Positions 1 through 6,335 of a stretch of DNA of 34,468 bases are shown one piece after another. The translations under genes were made by a program, and so were the position numbers. Every line of letters begins with the position of its first letter. Positions within the stretch are counted from its first letter, which is position 1. Under the pieces are notes generated by a model. The model saw only the letters and a list, made by a program, of their open reading frames with translations, made no database searches and was not told where the DNA came from. The stretch is from positions 1 through 34,468 of the IMG/VR virus record IMGVR_UViG_3300042376_000629, one strand, 5' to 3'. The stretch comes from a virus.

Positions 1-14
1 GCTTGTGTCCCTGT

Positions 15-20
15 ATTATA
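15..20 (-). promoter_or_regulatory. -10 box TATAAT for a gene left of the window
   Basis: The minus strand reads GATGCCCTATAATACAGGG. The same GATGCCC-TATAAT core recurs near 1836 and 10244. It drives a gene beyond the left edge. Confidence 0.6.
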
Positions 21-49
21 GGGCATCAGGGGGGTCTGTGCTCATTTAC

Positions 50-73
50 TGTGCCAGTGCTACGAGTGGCACA
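50..73 (-). terminator. Stem-loop after the tail-collar gene
   Basis: Arms TGTGCCA and TGGCACA form a perfect 7-bp stem 9 nt beyond the stop codon. There is no T-tract. It is a relative of the 9-bp stem-loops at 1871 and 4395 and belongs to a stem-loop plus promoter cassette. Confidence 0.65.
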
Positions 74-82
74 TTGGATAAA

Positions 83-865
83 TTATAAGACCCTTATAAT
101 GAAAGCAAGTGCATGATATGGAGGTAAGTTTTGGTTTAAACCACTAACACCCTCTGGTGTAACAGCAACACTGTGGGAGTGTCTTCCATTAGAATTAGTG
201 CCTGCAGCAAATGCTGCTAATCTTTGTCCGTCATTTCCGCCAGATTGTTCCAATTCGGTAACATTGCCAGTGTTTGTTACATTAACAATTCCATTATAAC
301 CATCTTTTATAGCACCAGCTGAACCTTGGGCAAAACCATATCCGTGATTGTGTGCAGAAGCTGTATCAGTGATAGATGTGTGTCCGTGAGAAACTACAAC
401 AGCATCCGCACTACCACCAGTTTGATTGACACCAACTCCAGGATAAACATTATCTCCTCCACTGGTAGAACCAACAATAAATTTATCTCTTAGGTCTGGA
501 GTTTTTGTAATTGTTGGTCTTAATGGAGAAGTTGATGGTAAATCAGTTCCATTGCATAGTTGCCAACCATCTGGTGTCGTAGTTCCAGACCACATAAGAA
601 TTGCACCAAGTGGAACTAATGATGATGATGAAGCAAGCTTATCTGCAGTTACAGAGGAATTTGCAAGTTTATCTGTAGTTACAGAAGAATTTTGAATATG
701 ATTAGTTCCGACTGCTCTTTGAGAATTATCACTAGCACTACTTTGTAGTTTAGCAGCAGTTACAGCAGAATCATTGATATCATTTGTTGTTACTCCAGAA
801 GTAGCTATTTCTGTTGCACCTATAGAACCCGTAGCTACAAGACCACTTTGTATTTGAGTTGCCAT
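83..865 (-). CDS. Phage tail-collar / short tail-fibre protein
   Basis: 260 aa. Residues 1-82 are Ser/Thr/Ala-rich with tandem units such as NSSVTTDKLA and NSSVTADKLA, typical of fibre shafts. Residues about 83-135 form a phage tail-collar domain (VPLGAILMWSG, then DGWQLCNG and PDLRDKFIVG). A His-rich middle (SHGHT, HNHGYGF, RHSHS) and the ending NLPPYHALAFIIRV are usual in this family. It probably forms part of the baseplate/fibre apparatus that contacts the host. The T4-late-like AATAAATA box lies 28 nt upstream. A stem-loop and an early-type promoter follow its stop codon. Family assignment is confident; fibre position is not. Confidence 0.88.
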   Translation of the reverse strand: MATQIQSGLVATGSIGATEIATSGVTTNDINDSAVTAAKLQSSASDNSQRAVGTNHIQNSSVTTDKLANSSVTADKLASSSSLVPLGAILMWSGTTTPDGWQLCNGTDLPSTSPLRPTITKTPDLRDKFIVGSTSGGDNVYPGVGVNQTGGSADAVVVSHGHTSITDTASAHNHGYGFAQGSAGAIKDGYNGIVNVTNTGNVTELEQSGGNDGQRLAAFAAGTNSNGRHSHSVAVTPEGVSGLNQNLPPYHALAFIIRVL

Positions 866-892
866 TATAGTTTTACTTTAATTTCGTAAAAC

Positions 893-900
893 TATTTATT
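893..900 (-). promoter_or_regulatory. T4-late-like promoter AATAAATA for the tail-collar gene
   Basis: Minus-strand AATAAATA lies 28 nt before the ATG at 865. It resembles the T4 late -10 element TATAAATA and is the same class of box seen before other structural genes here. Confidence 0.5.
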
Positions 901-902
901 GA

Positions 903-1094
903 TTACTTTGTAGATTCCTTCACAAGGACAACCTCATTATATTGATTTGGATAAACTAAAAGACAAACATCCTTTGATTTGTGTTCCATTCTACGAACAC
1001 AAATTGTAATGTATTTTTCGCAGACAAAATAAACTTTACCGTACATTCCACGATAGTAAACTTCAATTCCTTCTGCAAATGTTATTCTTGGCAT
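903..1094 (-). CDS. Conserved small cyanophage protein, function unknown
   Basis: 63 aa with three short beta-prone segments: GIEVYYRG, GKVYFVCEKYITICV and VCLLVYPNQYNEVVL. This looks like a small beta-barrel fold, and similar proteins are frequent in cyanomyoviruses. No catalytic motif is visible. It follows the 52-aa membrane protein gene with a 21-nt gap, so the two are probably cotranscribed. Confidence 0.7.
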   Translation of the reverse strand: MPRITFAEGIEVYYRGMYGKVYFVCEKYITICVRRMEHKSKDVCLLVYPNQYNEVVLVKESTK

Positions 1095-1115
1095 TTGAAC
1101 TAATTTAATTCAAGA

Positions 1116-1274
1116 CTATTTAATTTCATTACTTGGAGGATGTTTCAGTCTTTCAATACCCACTGCTTTATCATAAATATCAAACATTTTCTTATCACGT
1201 TTGATTAGAAATGCGTTCCATCCAAGAATAGCAATAAAAGCAAGAAAGATGTAAGTAATAGTTTTAGAATTCAT
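1116..1274 (-). CDS. Small single-pass membrane protein, 52 aa
   Basis: It begins MNSKTITYIFLAFIAILGW, an N-terminal transmembrane segment (about residues 6-24) followed by a basic KRDKK cluster, which suggests the tail stays in the cytoplasm. It ends HPPSNEIK. The frame is closed and lies in line with its neighbours on the same strand. Function unknown. Confidence 0.6.
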   Translation of the reverse strand: MNSKTITYIFLAFIAILGWNAFLIKRDKKMFDIYDKAVGIERLKHPPSNEIK

Positions 1275-1292
1275 TTCAAATAAAATTTATAT

Positions 1293-1691
1293 TTACTTAT
1301 ACAAATATTGCCCACTCCAATCAGCACGTTGATACATTTCCTCACGAGACTTATCATCAAGAAGGTTGTACCGAATACCTTTGGCAGGTGCTTTCCACGA
1401 TGCTGGTTTATAAACATCAGCAGTCTCTTTATCTACAAAGAGATGAACGTGACTTTGATTATAATCTCTCATTATAATCTTATGGTACTTGCGAAGAGTA
1501 TTGATATAAAACTCTGGAACATCTTCACCTTCACAAAGTTTATCAATTTGCTCTTGATGATATTCTACATTCTCACCTTTTTCAATGTATTTGCGGTGAT
1601 TATCAATACGATGCGATTGATAGTTAGTGCGAAGAACCTCACAAAGAGTTTGAGTGTATTGAAGAACCTTATCAGCAGTCGCAGTAGTCAT
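1293..1691 (-). CDS. Conserved cyanophage protein, 132 aa, function unknown
   Basis: The protein is soluble and rich in charged and aromatic residues, with helices at residues 5-60 and an ending DWSGQYLYK. Its ATG overlaps the stop of the 41-aa gene as ATGA, so translation is probably coupled. No signal peptide, membrane segment or catalytic motif is seen. Confidence 0.7.
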   Translation of the reverse strand: MTTATADKVLQYTQTLCEVLRTNYQSHRIDNHRKYIEKGENVEYHQEQIDKLCEGEDVPEFYINTLRKYHKIIMRDYNQSHVHLFVDKETADVYKPASWKAPAKGIRYNLLDDKSREEMYQRADWSGQYLYK

Positions 1692-1813
1692 TTGAAGTTC
1701 AGTTTGTTTTTGAGATGTTGAAGTGCTTGCTTGCGGGATTTAAGTTTTCCCTTACAAGTTCCTTTAGTATTCTTTTGTTTTCCTGAGTTATGTTGCCAAT
1801 TTGGGGTAGTCAT
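1688..1813 (-). CDS. Very basic 41-aa protein, function unknown
   Basis: It starts MTTPNWQHNSGKQKN and ends HLKNKLNFK, with about 11 Lys/Arg in 41 residues, which suggests nucleic-acid binding (inference only). AAGGAAAGGAG lies just before the ATG. A TATAAT box lies 23 nt upstream. The 4-nt overlap with the 132-aa gene makes this the first gene of a two-gene operon. Confidence 0.6.
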   Translation of the reverse strand: MTTPNWQHNSGKQKNTKGTCKGKLKSRKQALQHLKNKLNFK

Positions 1814-1835
1814 CTCCTTTCCTTGGTATGAACCT

Positions 1836-1841
1836 ATTATA
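1836..1841 (-). promoter_or_regulatory. Early-type promoter (TATAAT) before the 41-aa gene
   Basis: The minus strand reads GATGCCCTATAATAGG, where CCTATAATAGG is an 11-bp palindrome centred on the -10 box. The upstream CACAGACC..CCCTGATGCCC is also present at the 15-45 copy. Confidence 0.6.
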
Positions 1842-1870
1842 GGGCATCAGGGAGGTCTGTGGGGGTTTAT

Positions 1871-1894
1871 TGTGCCACTAGAAGAAGTGGCACA
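1871..1894 (-). terminator. Perfect 9-bp stem-loop flush with the HNH stop codon
   Basis: Arms TGTGCCACT and AGTGGCACA flank a 6-nt loop. The stem begins at the base after the stop codon of the HNH gene. There is no T-tract. The promoter of the next gene follows about 30 nt later. Confidence 0.7.
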
Positions 1895-2371
1895 TCAACT
1901 ATAGCAATACTCTTTCCACTCAGGAACATTTGCTCTATCTAAAGAAAATAACATTTTATTAAATGGTTTCTTTGGAATAGTTTGAAGAATCATATTAGTA
2001 TCTTCAAGTAGTTTGTTGCCTTTTCTCATATTACAAGGCATACAAGCAACCACAAGATTTTCCCAAGTATCTTCACCACCACGAGAACGTGGAATAATAT
2101 GGTCGATAGTTAATTCTCTTGTCGAACCACAATACTGACACTTATGCCCATCACGTTTATAAATCATAGTTCGTGATGGTTTGGTTTGCATTAGTTTTTC
2201 ATATGGTAACTTAATATAATTTACCAATCGAATCACTCTCTTACCGAGTGCTTGTGCTTTATTTTTCATAAGAAGCACAATTGCTCTTTTCCAATTACAA
2301 AAGTTAAGAGGTTCAAAACTTGCGTTTAGAACAAGTATGGTTTGGTATGGTTCAAGTTTTAGATAGTCCAT
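1895..2371 (-). CDS. HNH endonuclease, 158 aa
   Basis: The HNH domain sits at residues about 76-120: zinc-ligand pair C78-x2-C81, catalytic DH at 90-91 (LTIDHIIPRSRGG), N105 in TWENLVVAC, and the second zinc pair C110-x2-C113. The N-terminal 70 residues match the beta-rich extension of a cyanobacterial/cyanophage HNH family of this length. It probably cuts DNA as a free-standing mobile or homing nuclease. It lies near a tRNA trio. TATAAAGGTCG before the ATG gives a usable ribosome site. Confidence 0.85.
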   Translation of the reverse strand: MDYLKLEPYQTILVLNASFEPLNFCNWKRAIVLLMKNKAQALGKRVIRLVNYIKLPYEKLMQTKPSRTMIYKRDGHKCQYCGSTRELTIDHIIPRSRGGEDTWENLVVACMPCNMRKGNKLLEDTNMILQTIPKKPFNKMLFSLDRANVPEWKEYCYS

Positions 2372-2395
2372 CGACCTTTATATGAATTTATAAGT

Positions 2396-2458
2396 GAACA
2401 GATTTTAACTCTTTTATTATCTAGATGTCAAATAACAAATCAGAGTTAAAACCTGTTC
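2396..2458 (-). promoter_or_regulatory. 17-bp inverted repeat with a sigma70-like promoter before the HNH gene
   Basis: Arms at 2396-2412 and 2442-2458 pair over 17 positions; the single mismatch becomes a G.U pair in minus-strand RNA. TTGACA (2426-2431) lies in the loop and TAAAAT (2402-2407) in the distal arm, 18 bp apart. Read-through RNA would form the full hairpin, whereas RNA started here would not. Confidence 0.55.
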
Positions 2459-2464
2459 TTTTTA

Positions 2465-2683
2465 TCAGAGAGCAGTCACAGCACCATCAACATCAGTCAG
2501 AGACACATAACCATCATCATCAACTGCTTGAGTGTAGTTCTCAAGAACAGTAGAATCATAATTATCCAGTGCTTCTACGAGTTCAGCACCAGTTTCTGCT
2601 TTCGTGATATTTACAATCAGTTGAGCACCAGCAGGATTGGTATCAACGAGTTCAGCAGCAAGAGCAACCAGTTTGGCAGACAT
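2465..2683 (-). CDS. Conserved acidic 72-aa protein, function unknown
   Basis: It starts MSAKLVALAAELVDTNPAG, is helical at first, and ends DGYVSLTDVDGAVTAL. It is strongly acidic. No Shine-Dalgarno sequence is visible (TTATTATAATG). It lies 43 nt downstream of tRNA-Ile and may be read from the tRNA transcript. No domain is recognised. Confidence 0.65.
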   Translation of the reverse strand: MSAKLVALAAELVDTNPAGAQLIVNITKAETGAELVEALDNYDSTVLENYTQAVDDDGYVSLTDVDGAVTAL

Positions 2684-2706
2684 TATAATAAAAGCAAGGT
2701 GAATGT

Positions 2707-2726
2707 TTGGGTATTGTTATACCCAA
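2707..2726 (-). other. Perfect hairpin flush with the tRNA-Ile 3' end
   Basis: Arms TTGGGTAT and ATACCCAA pair over 8 bp around a 4-nt loop. It begins at the base after the tRNA discriminator. It is one of seven such tRNA-trailing hairpins in the window. Confidence 0.75.
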
Positions 2727-2799
2727 TGGAAATAACTGGACTTGAACCAGTGGTCTTTCGATTATCAGTCGAATGCTTTACCAACTAAGCTATATTTCC
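2727..2799 (-). tRNA. tRNA-Ile(GAT)
   Basis: 73 nt cloverleaf. Acceptor GGAAATA pairs with TATTTCC, discriminator A; anticodon loop CTGATAA; canonical T-loop TTCAAGT. No CCA is encoded. It is the last of three clustered tRNAs. Confidence 0.95.
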
Positions 2800-2802
2800 A
2801 GA

Positions 2803-2874
2803 TGGGTTATGTTGGATTTGAACCAACGACTAATCGGTTAAAAGCCGAATACTCTACCACTGAGTTAATAACCC
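2803..2874 (-). tRNA. tRNA-Lys(TTT)
   Basis: 72 nt. Acceptor GGGTTAT/ATAACCC, discriminator A; anticodon loop CTTTTAA; T-loop TTCAAAT. It is separated from tRNA-Ile by 3 nt. Confidence 0.95.
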
Positions 2875-2878
2875 GAGG

Positions 2879-2967
2879 CGGAAGTGGTTGGATTTGAACC
2901 AACGGATGCCCTAAAGAACATCGGGAGATTAGCAATCTCCTGCATTAAACCACTCTGCCACACTTCC
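2879..2967 (-). tRNA. tRNA-Ser(GCT)
   Basis: 89 nt with the long variable arm of serine tRNAs. Acceptor GGAAGTG/CACTTCC, discriminator G; anticodon stem GGAGA/TCTCC with loop TTGCTAA. Confidence 0.94.
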
Positions 2968-2977
2968 AAAAAAGAAA

Positions 2978-3121
2978 TTAAACACCCAAAGGATATTCAA
3001 TTTCAATTTCATCTTCGTCAGGAAGACCAAGTTGAAGACTAATGTAGTCTTCATAATCAACACCGAGAAACTTTTTAGCAAAGTCCTCGTAATCATCGTG
3101 AAGAACGCAAGTGTCAATCAT
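2978..3121 (-). CDS. Acidic 47-aa protein (LGxDYED family)
   Basis: It starts MIDTCVLHDDYEDFAKKFLG and ends EDEIEIEYPLGV. AAGGAGG lies 5 nt before the chosen ATG; an in-frame ATG three bases upstream would be only 2 nt from it. Its core FAKKFLGVDYEDYISL resembles FAEYLGIDYEDLYQL in the gene at 27709. It lies 10 nt upstream of tRNA-Ser. Function unknown. Confidence 0.65.
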   Translation of the reverse strand: MIDTCVLHDDYEDFAKKFLGVDYEDYISLQLGLPDEDEIEIEYPLGV

Positions 3122-3138
3122 CATAACCTCCTTGACTT

Positions 3139-3153
3139 GATGAATACATCATA
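3139..3153 (-). promoter_or_regulatory. Extended -10 promoter with inverted repeat
   Basis: TGCTATGATG (-10 at 3148-3153). TGATG..CATCA forms a 5-bp inverted repeat that starts inside the -10 box. It serves the 47-aa gene and probably the tRNA trio below it. Confidence 0.6.
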
Positions 3154-3182
3154 GCATGGTCAGGACCGTTTGGAAAGTGTTG

Positions 3183-3206
3183 TGTGCCACCTAAAAAAGT
3201 GTCACA
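3183..3206 (-). terminator. Stem-loop overlapping a stop codon
   Basis: TGTGACAC pairs with GTGGCACA with one mismatch. The TGA of the 76-aa gene lies inside the proximal arm. It is an imperfect relative of the 1871 and 4395 stem-loops. Confidence 0.55.
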
Positions 3207-3432
3207 AGGTCTCAACGTCCTCCAGCAATTCTGGATTGTATTCTTTTACTTCTGTGATGAGTTCTTCATCATTATACTCATTGAGATTGGAAACAAGAGT
3301 ATCATAAACAAAACACTCCATTGTCTTCATATCCATTGAATCCATTATTTGTTGTGCATAATCTTCAATGAGTTTTTCACGATTGAGAGACATTTTGTTA
3401 AACTCCAAGATTTCTTTGTAAAGGTCAGTCAT
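3202..3432 (-). CDS. Acidic 76-aa protein, function unknown
   Basis: It starts MTDLYKEILEFNK at an ATG whose A is also the last base of the upstream TGA (TGATG), implying coupled translation. It is predicted all-helical and highly acidic at the C-terminus (NPELLEDVETL). No known motif. Confidence 0.65.
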   Translation of the reverse strand: MTDLYKEILEFNKMSLNREKLIEDYAQQIMDSMDMKTMECFVYDTLVSNLNEYNDEELITEVKEYNPELLEDVETL

Positions 3433-3653
3433 CAAACAGCATCAATTTCAGCAAGTTTCTTTTGCTTTCGCAAATCAGTGATAATCATTTGAAGTTCAGC
3501 AATATCTTCATACAGAACTTCTGCTTCATCAGCAAGATTTTCGTATTGAAATGAAGACCTTGCTTTCTTCATTTGCTTGAGAAGTTTATCATACTTCTTC
3601 TTTGCTTCTTTGAGTTCTTTTTCGTAATCTTGAATAGACTTTGAGTAATTCAT
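3432..3653 (-). CDS. Coiled-coil 73-aa protein
   Basis: Nearly the whole protein is one heptad-rich helix (KELKEAKKKYDKLLKQMKKA, later ADEAEVLYEDIAELQ). It overlaps the upstream 43-aa membrane protein gene by ATGA and the downstream 76-aa gene by TGATG. It is probably a small oligomer. Function unknown. Confidence 0.65.
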   Translation of the reverse strand: MNYSKSIQDYEKELKEAKKKYDKLLKQMKKARSSFQYENLADEAEVLYEDIAELQMIITDLRKQKKLAEIDAV

Positions 3654-3781
3654 TTGTTGAAAGGAGAATTGAAATAACTACGAAAAACAGTAATAAGAAT
3701 AACAAAAGTAAAAATAAGACCACCCAAACCAGCAATAGTAGTCCCATCACCAGTGAAATTGTAAGTTGAAATCTGGTTCAT
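3650..3781 (-). CDS. Small membrane protein, 43 aa
   Basis: MNQISTYNFTGDGTTIAG leads into one transmembrane helix (GLGGLIFTFVILITVF) and the tail RSYFNSPFNK. The frame is exact between a promoter and the next gene, with ATGA overlap. First gene of a three-gene operon. Function unknown. Confidence 0.6.
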   Translation of the reverse strand: MNQISTYNFTGDGTTIAGLGGLIFTFVILITVFRSYFNSPFNK

Positions 3782-3790
3782 CGTTTGATT

Positions 3791-3809
3791 GATTTACTCC
3801 GTAATCATA
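3791..3809 (-). promoter_or_regulatory. Extended -10 promoter with GATTAC inverted repeat
   Basis: TGCTATGATTAC with -10 at 3804-3809. GATTAC..GTAAATC is an inverted repeat with one bulged base. The same element occurs at 14050, 18445 and 29201. Confidence 0.65.
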
Positions 3810-3813
3810 GCAC

Positions 3814-3862
3814 AAAAAAGGGGCACTTGCAACCGTCAATAGACAGTTCGGCAAGTGTCCCC
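3814..3862 (-). terminator. Rho-independent terminator overlapping a gene end
   Basis: GGGGACACTTGC pairs with GCAAGTGCCCC (one bulge), followed by TTTTTT. The stem begins inside the last codons of the 75-aa gene, and the next promoter follows at once. Confidence 0.8.
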
Positions 3863-4063
3863 ACCAGAAAGACCAATGTTTTCTGAAATGGCATAGCACA
3901 AATTACCGTGCAAATCGTAATCAAGTTGTCCCATTTTATCTACTACTGCATCAGAAATCATTTGAATAAGAAACCCAATCCATCGTTCATCGTTGTAGAT
4001 ATATTCTACAACTTCTGGTGCAAGTGCAGCAGCAATTTTATTCAGAGACTTAGCAGAAATCAT
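3836..4063 (-). CDS. Conserved 75-aa protein, function unknown
   Basis: Helical protein starting MISAKSLNKIAAALAPEVVE, with a hydrophobic stretch RWIGFLIQMISDAVVDKMG that looks amphipathic rather than membrane-spanning. The ATG overlaps the upstream stop as ATGA. Its last codons form part of the terminator at 3814-3862. Confidence 0.65.
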   Translation of the reverse strand: MISAKSLNKIAAALAPEVVEYIYNDERWIGFLIQMISDAVVDKMGQLDYDLHGNLCYAISENIGLSGGDTCRTVY

Positions 4064-4314
4064 TGGTCGGTAGAAGTATAAAAAACAAAATCAACAACAC
4101 GATTGCTGTTTGTCTTAACACTATTTACAATAGTTTCACCATTATCCAACCACCACAGTTGTGCAACAGTAGCAAAATAAGAAACTACACCAACAACAAT
4201 CGCACAAATCGTAGCAACAACAAAGATGATGCTTTCACCAAACTTCACATAATCAATCTTCTGTAGATTACCATAAAGGTCATCAGCAGGAGGAAATCCA
4301 AGTGTTGAGTTCAT
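4060..4314 (-). CDS. Single-pass membrane protein, 84 aa
   Basis: Start chosen at MNSTLGFPPADD, because codons further upstream fall in the poly-T leader. A transmembrane helix spans about residues 27-50 (SIIFVVATICAIVVGVVSYF). The C-terminal half is polar with aromatic WWLDN. It is coupled to the 75-aa gene by ATGA. Function unknown. Confidence 0.65.
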   Translation of the reverse strand: MNSTLGFPPADDLYGNLQKIDYVKFGESIIFVVATICAIVVGVVSYFATVAQLWWLDNGETIVNSVKTNSNRVVDFVFYTSTDQ

Positions 4315-4394
4315 TTTAATAAAGAAAAAGAATTGTGGTCTCTGTCTCAACCACCCTTTAAGAATACCACAGTTTATGGTCTGTGCTCTTTTAC

Positions 4395-4418
4395 TGTGCC
4401 ACTAGAACAAGTGGCACA
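4395..4418 (-). terminator. Perfect 9-bp stem-loop
   Basis: Arms TGTGCCACT and AGTGGCACA flank a 6-nt loop, 3 nt beyond the stop codon at 4422. The stem sequence is identical to 1871-1894. A TGG-TATTCT extended -10 lies about 27 nt further on. Confidence 0.7.
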
Positions 4419-4421
4419 CGA

Positions 4422-4610
4422 CTATGGAGTGGGGTCATAATAAACAATCTCTTCCAGTGCAGGAAGAATTTCATATTGAATAGTTTCCAAATGAGTTCCA
4501 ATAATAGTCATATCCATCTCGTGAAGTTTATTTTCACGTTCTACAACTTCTTTGAGAATCTTGTATGCTTTTTCGATTTCAGCATAAGAATAGATGATTT
4601 TGGATTCCAT
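4422..4610 (-). CDS. Helical 62-aa protein, function unknown
   Basis: Starts MESKIIYSYAEIEKAYK. I chose the ATG that overlaps the upstream TAA, because GAGGTG lies 7 nt before it; an ATG two codons upstream is only 2 nt from GAGGTG. Acidic ending ALEEIVYYDPTP. Confidence 0.6.
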   Translation of the reverse strand: MESKIIYSYAEIEKAYKILKEVVERENKLHEMDMTIIGTHLETIQYEILPALEEIVYYDPTP

Positions 4611-4873
4611 TACCATTCACCTCGTTGAATCATAATTTTTTTAATTTCAGTATATATAAACTTCTTTAGTTTTTCGTCGTTTGTACTTTCAAAAGCAGCA
4701 TACAATCTCTTTAGATAGTCTTCTTGTTTTGTGATATTCACAACTTTAACATTTGTGACACCAATATCACGCATAGAAGAACCTGCTTTTGTTTTTGCTC
4801 TTCCAAAATTGCCAGTTACATTACCTTGAGTACGAAGTTTAGGTTTGATTTTAGAAAGATTAGAGTAAATCAT
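4610..4873 (-). CDS. Basic 87-aa protein, function unknown
   Basis: Starts MIYSNLSKIKPKLRTQGNVT. It has a basic, probably flexible N-terminal half rich in Gly, Lys and Thr, followed by a helical C-terminal half (YLKRLYAAFEST, LKKFIYTEIKKIM). First gene after an extended -10 promoter. Possibly RNA- or DNA-binding by charge alone. Confidence 0.6.
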   Translation of the reverse strand: MIYSNLSKIKPKLRTQGNVTGNFGRAKTKAGSSMRDIGVTNVKVVNITKQEDYLKRLYAAFESTNDEKLKKFIYTEIKKIMIQRGEW

Positions 4874-4885
4874 CAATCAGGTCAT

Positions 4886-4918
4886 TGATACAAGTATCAT
4901 AGCACCTACTCTGGTGCT
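4886..4918 (-). promoter_or_regulatory. Compact stem-loop plus palindromic promoter cassette
   Basis: AGCACC..GGTGCT (4901-4918) encloses the stop codon of the 61-aa gene. TATGAT (4896-4901) follows at once and is overlapped by the perfect palindrome TGATAC-TT-GTATCA (4886-4899). It is the tightest example of the stem-loop/promoter unit. Confidence 0.65.
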
Positions 4919-5091
4919 TTGGGGGGTACAGGGGACACTTTCGCATCTGGTCCCTTGACCTCAACAAATAACCTATTCAATATATCATCACAAACTTGAT
5001 ATGATTTAGATGTTAAACCAACTTTATTCATTTGATATAATCTTACAGCATTATAGATAATCTTTTTTTCTTCTAAATTAAATTCAGTCAT
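4906..5091 (-). CDS. 61-aa protein, function unknown
   Basis: Starts MTEFNLEEKKIIYNAVRLYQ, helical, with a Pro-rich tail GPDAKVSPVPPKAPE. Its ATG precedes the upstream TGA, giving an 8-nt overlap and likely coupled translation. Confidence 0.6.
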   Translation of the reverse strand: MTEFNLEEKKIIYNAVRLYQMNKVGLTSKSYQVCDDILNRLFVEVKGPDAKVSPVPPKAPE

Positions 5092-5407
5092 CTAACTCCA
5101 CATCTTTCACAAGGTCTTTGAGATTATTAACAAAATCTTCATCCATAGGAATCAGTTTCTCTTCACCTCTATCAATTCTATCGCACATTTCCATAAGGTA
5201 CTCAAGAAACTCTTTTGGTAAAGTTTCATCCATATTGATAGAACACCAGAACCAATTATAACATTCTTCATATGGGTCGTCAGTTTTTAGAAGAGCATAG
5301 TCCTTATAGTTTCCACTAATAAGGTCTCTCCACATCTTGAAGTTGTTCCACATCTCCCTCCAACCAGTTTGAAAGCAGTGTCCGAAATAATACTCAAACC
5401 AATTCAT
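5084..5407 (-). CDS. Aromatic-rich 107-aa protein, function unknown
   Basis: Starts MNWFEYYFGHCFQTGWREMW, unusually rich in Trp, Tyr and Phe, then an acidic C-terminal half (MDEDFVNNLKDLVKDVELDD). No membrane helix is clear. Its ATG shares one base with the upstream TGA. Confidence 0.65.
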   Translation of the reverse strand: MNWFEYYFGHCFQTGWREMWNNFKMWRDLISGNYKDYALLKTDDPYEECYNWFWCSINMDETLPKEFLEYLMEMCDRIDRGEEKLIPMDEDFVNNLKDLVKDVELDD

Positions 5408-5949
5408 CAGTGCTCTACCATTCCCTGAAGATACCTTATCGTATCATCCATACGGGCATCAGTCAAGTGTGCTGCAGGATTGAACCCAAGATGTGTATTA
5501 TGTTGATTCAACCAGTGTATCATAAGTTCTTCATCACCACCCACAAGAACATACAAATACTTATAGAGTTGTAGTAGTTTCAGTGGTTCAATGTCACCCA
5601 AAGGCATATGGAGAGCATTTGCTGCTTTTGTTGCTTTTTCTTTTAGAAATTCTTCATCAGTCAAACGAGCAATCAGTTCTTGTCGTTTTTGTTCTTTGAG
5701 TTTCTCTTCTTCTTTTTGTTTCAACATACTCACAAAAGTATCCATTAGATAGTCAAAAGAACAACCAGAATTATACCAATTACTTTCACATTCTTTAGTG
5801 ATAAAGGTTGTTTCATCAAAGTTATTGGTATAAAGTTCATAGAACCTGATTTTGTAATCACCATCCGTATCTTCCTTCACATCATAAGAAAGACCAAGTT
5901 GAGTTGCGTAAGTGAAAAGTTCAAGAAGGTCAGTTGTGGAAACAGTCAT
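5407..5949 (-). CDS. 180-aa protein with MbcA/ParS-like C-terminal motif
   Basis: Residues 1-70 are a mixed alpha/beta domain; 74-95 are a charged coiled coil; residues about 138-178 contain WLNQHNTHLGFNPAAHL. That segment resembles the toxin-binding tail of MbcA/ParS/Xre antitoxins (WLxxPNxxLGGxTPLELL). The resemblance is seen by eye only. If real, it could neutralise a host toxin. First gene of an operon with a TATAAT box 24 nt upstream. Confidence 0.6.
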   Translation of the reverse strand: MTVSTTDLLELFTYATQLGLSYDVKEDTDGDYKIRFYELYTNNFDETTFITKECESNWYNSGCSFDYLMDTFVSMLKQKEEEKLKEQKRQELIARLTDEEFLKEKATKAANALHMPLGDIEPLKLLQLYKYLYVLVGGDEELMIHWLNQHNTHLGFNPAAHLTDARMDDTIRYLQGMVEH

Positions 5950-5972
5950 CAGGTTTCTGTGTGTATGAGAGT

Positions 5973-5978
5973 ATTATA
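5973..5978 (-). promoter_or_regulatory. -10 box TATAAT flush with an upstream stop codon
   Basis: GATATAATACTCTCATACAC: the -10 directly abuts the TGA of the upstream gene, and the ACTCTCATACA leader is shared with the promoters at 6279 and 10244. Confidence 0.6.
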
Positions 5979-6263
5979 TCAAATAGAATTGGGATAAGTT
6001 ATTTCAGTCCAAGGAAGAGTTTTCAGTTCTTCATATGTAAATTGAATGCCATCATCAAGTCGTGCTTCATTTTTATAGAGATAAAACTGCTTGAAATTCA
6101 CAACAGTTCCTCTCAAATCACCATCCTCATCTACCTGATAAACAAGAACATCACAATACTTATTTCTATCATAAGTCAGGATTTTTGCTCTACGAATAGG
6201 TGCTTTTTCTCCCCCAATATCACCATAAGATGGAATGGGATAATCAGTAAAGGCATCAAGCAT
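5979..6263 (-). CDS. Conserved cyanophage protein, 94 aa
   Basis: Starts MLDAFTDYPIPSYGD; codons upstream lie inside the promoter leader. GGA precedes the ATG. It has a beta-rich middle (APIRRAKILTYDRNKYCDVL, then GTVVNFKQFYLY). The DYPIPSxGD N-terminus recurs in many cyanomyoviruses. Function unknown. Confidence 0.7.
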   Translation of the reverse strand: MLDAFTDYPIPSYGDIGGEKAPIRRAKILTYDRNKYCDVLVYQVDEDGDLRGTVVNFKQFYLYKNEARLDDGIQFTYEELKTLPWTEITYPNSI

Positions 6264-6278
6264 TTGGAGTTCCTTTGT

Positions 6279-6295
6279 GTATGAGAGTATCATAC
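6279..6295 (-). promoter_or_regulatory. Extended -10 promoter within an inverted repeat
   Basis: TGG-TATGAT (-10 at 6289-6294) lies in the perfect repeat GTATGA-n5-TCATAC. A degenerate copy of the GTGCCA stem-loop sequence lies at about 6323-6345. Confidence 0.6.
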
Positions 6296-6335
6296 CACCC
6301 ACAGAGGCACCCAGAGCATCCCCTGTGCCAGTTCA

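Noticed and set aside
1308-1721. 137-codon plus-strand frame
   Set aside because: It lies opposite well-patterned minus-strand genes, is rich in Phe/Ile from reversed codons, and has no ribosome site or promoter.
2929-3117. Minus-strand 62-codon frame over tRNA-Ser
   Set aside because: It runs through the tRNA and conflicts with the 47-aa gene, which has a good ribosome site.
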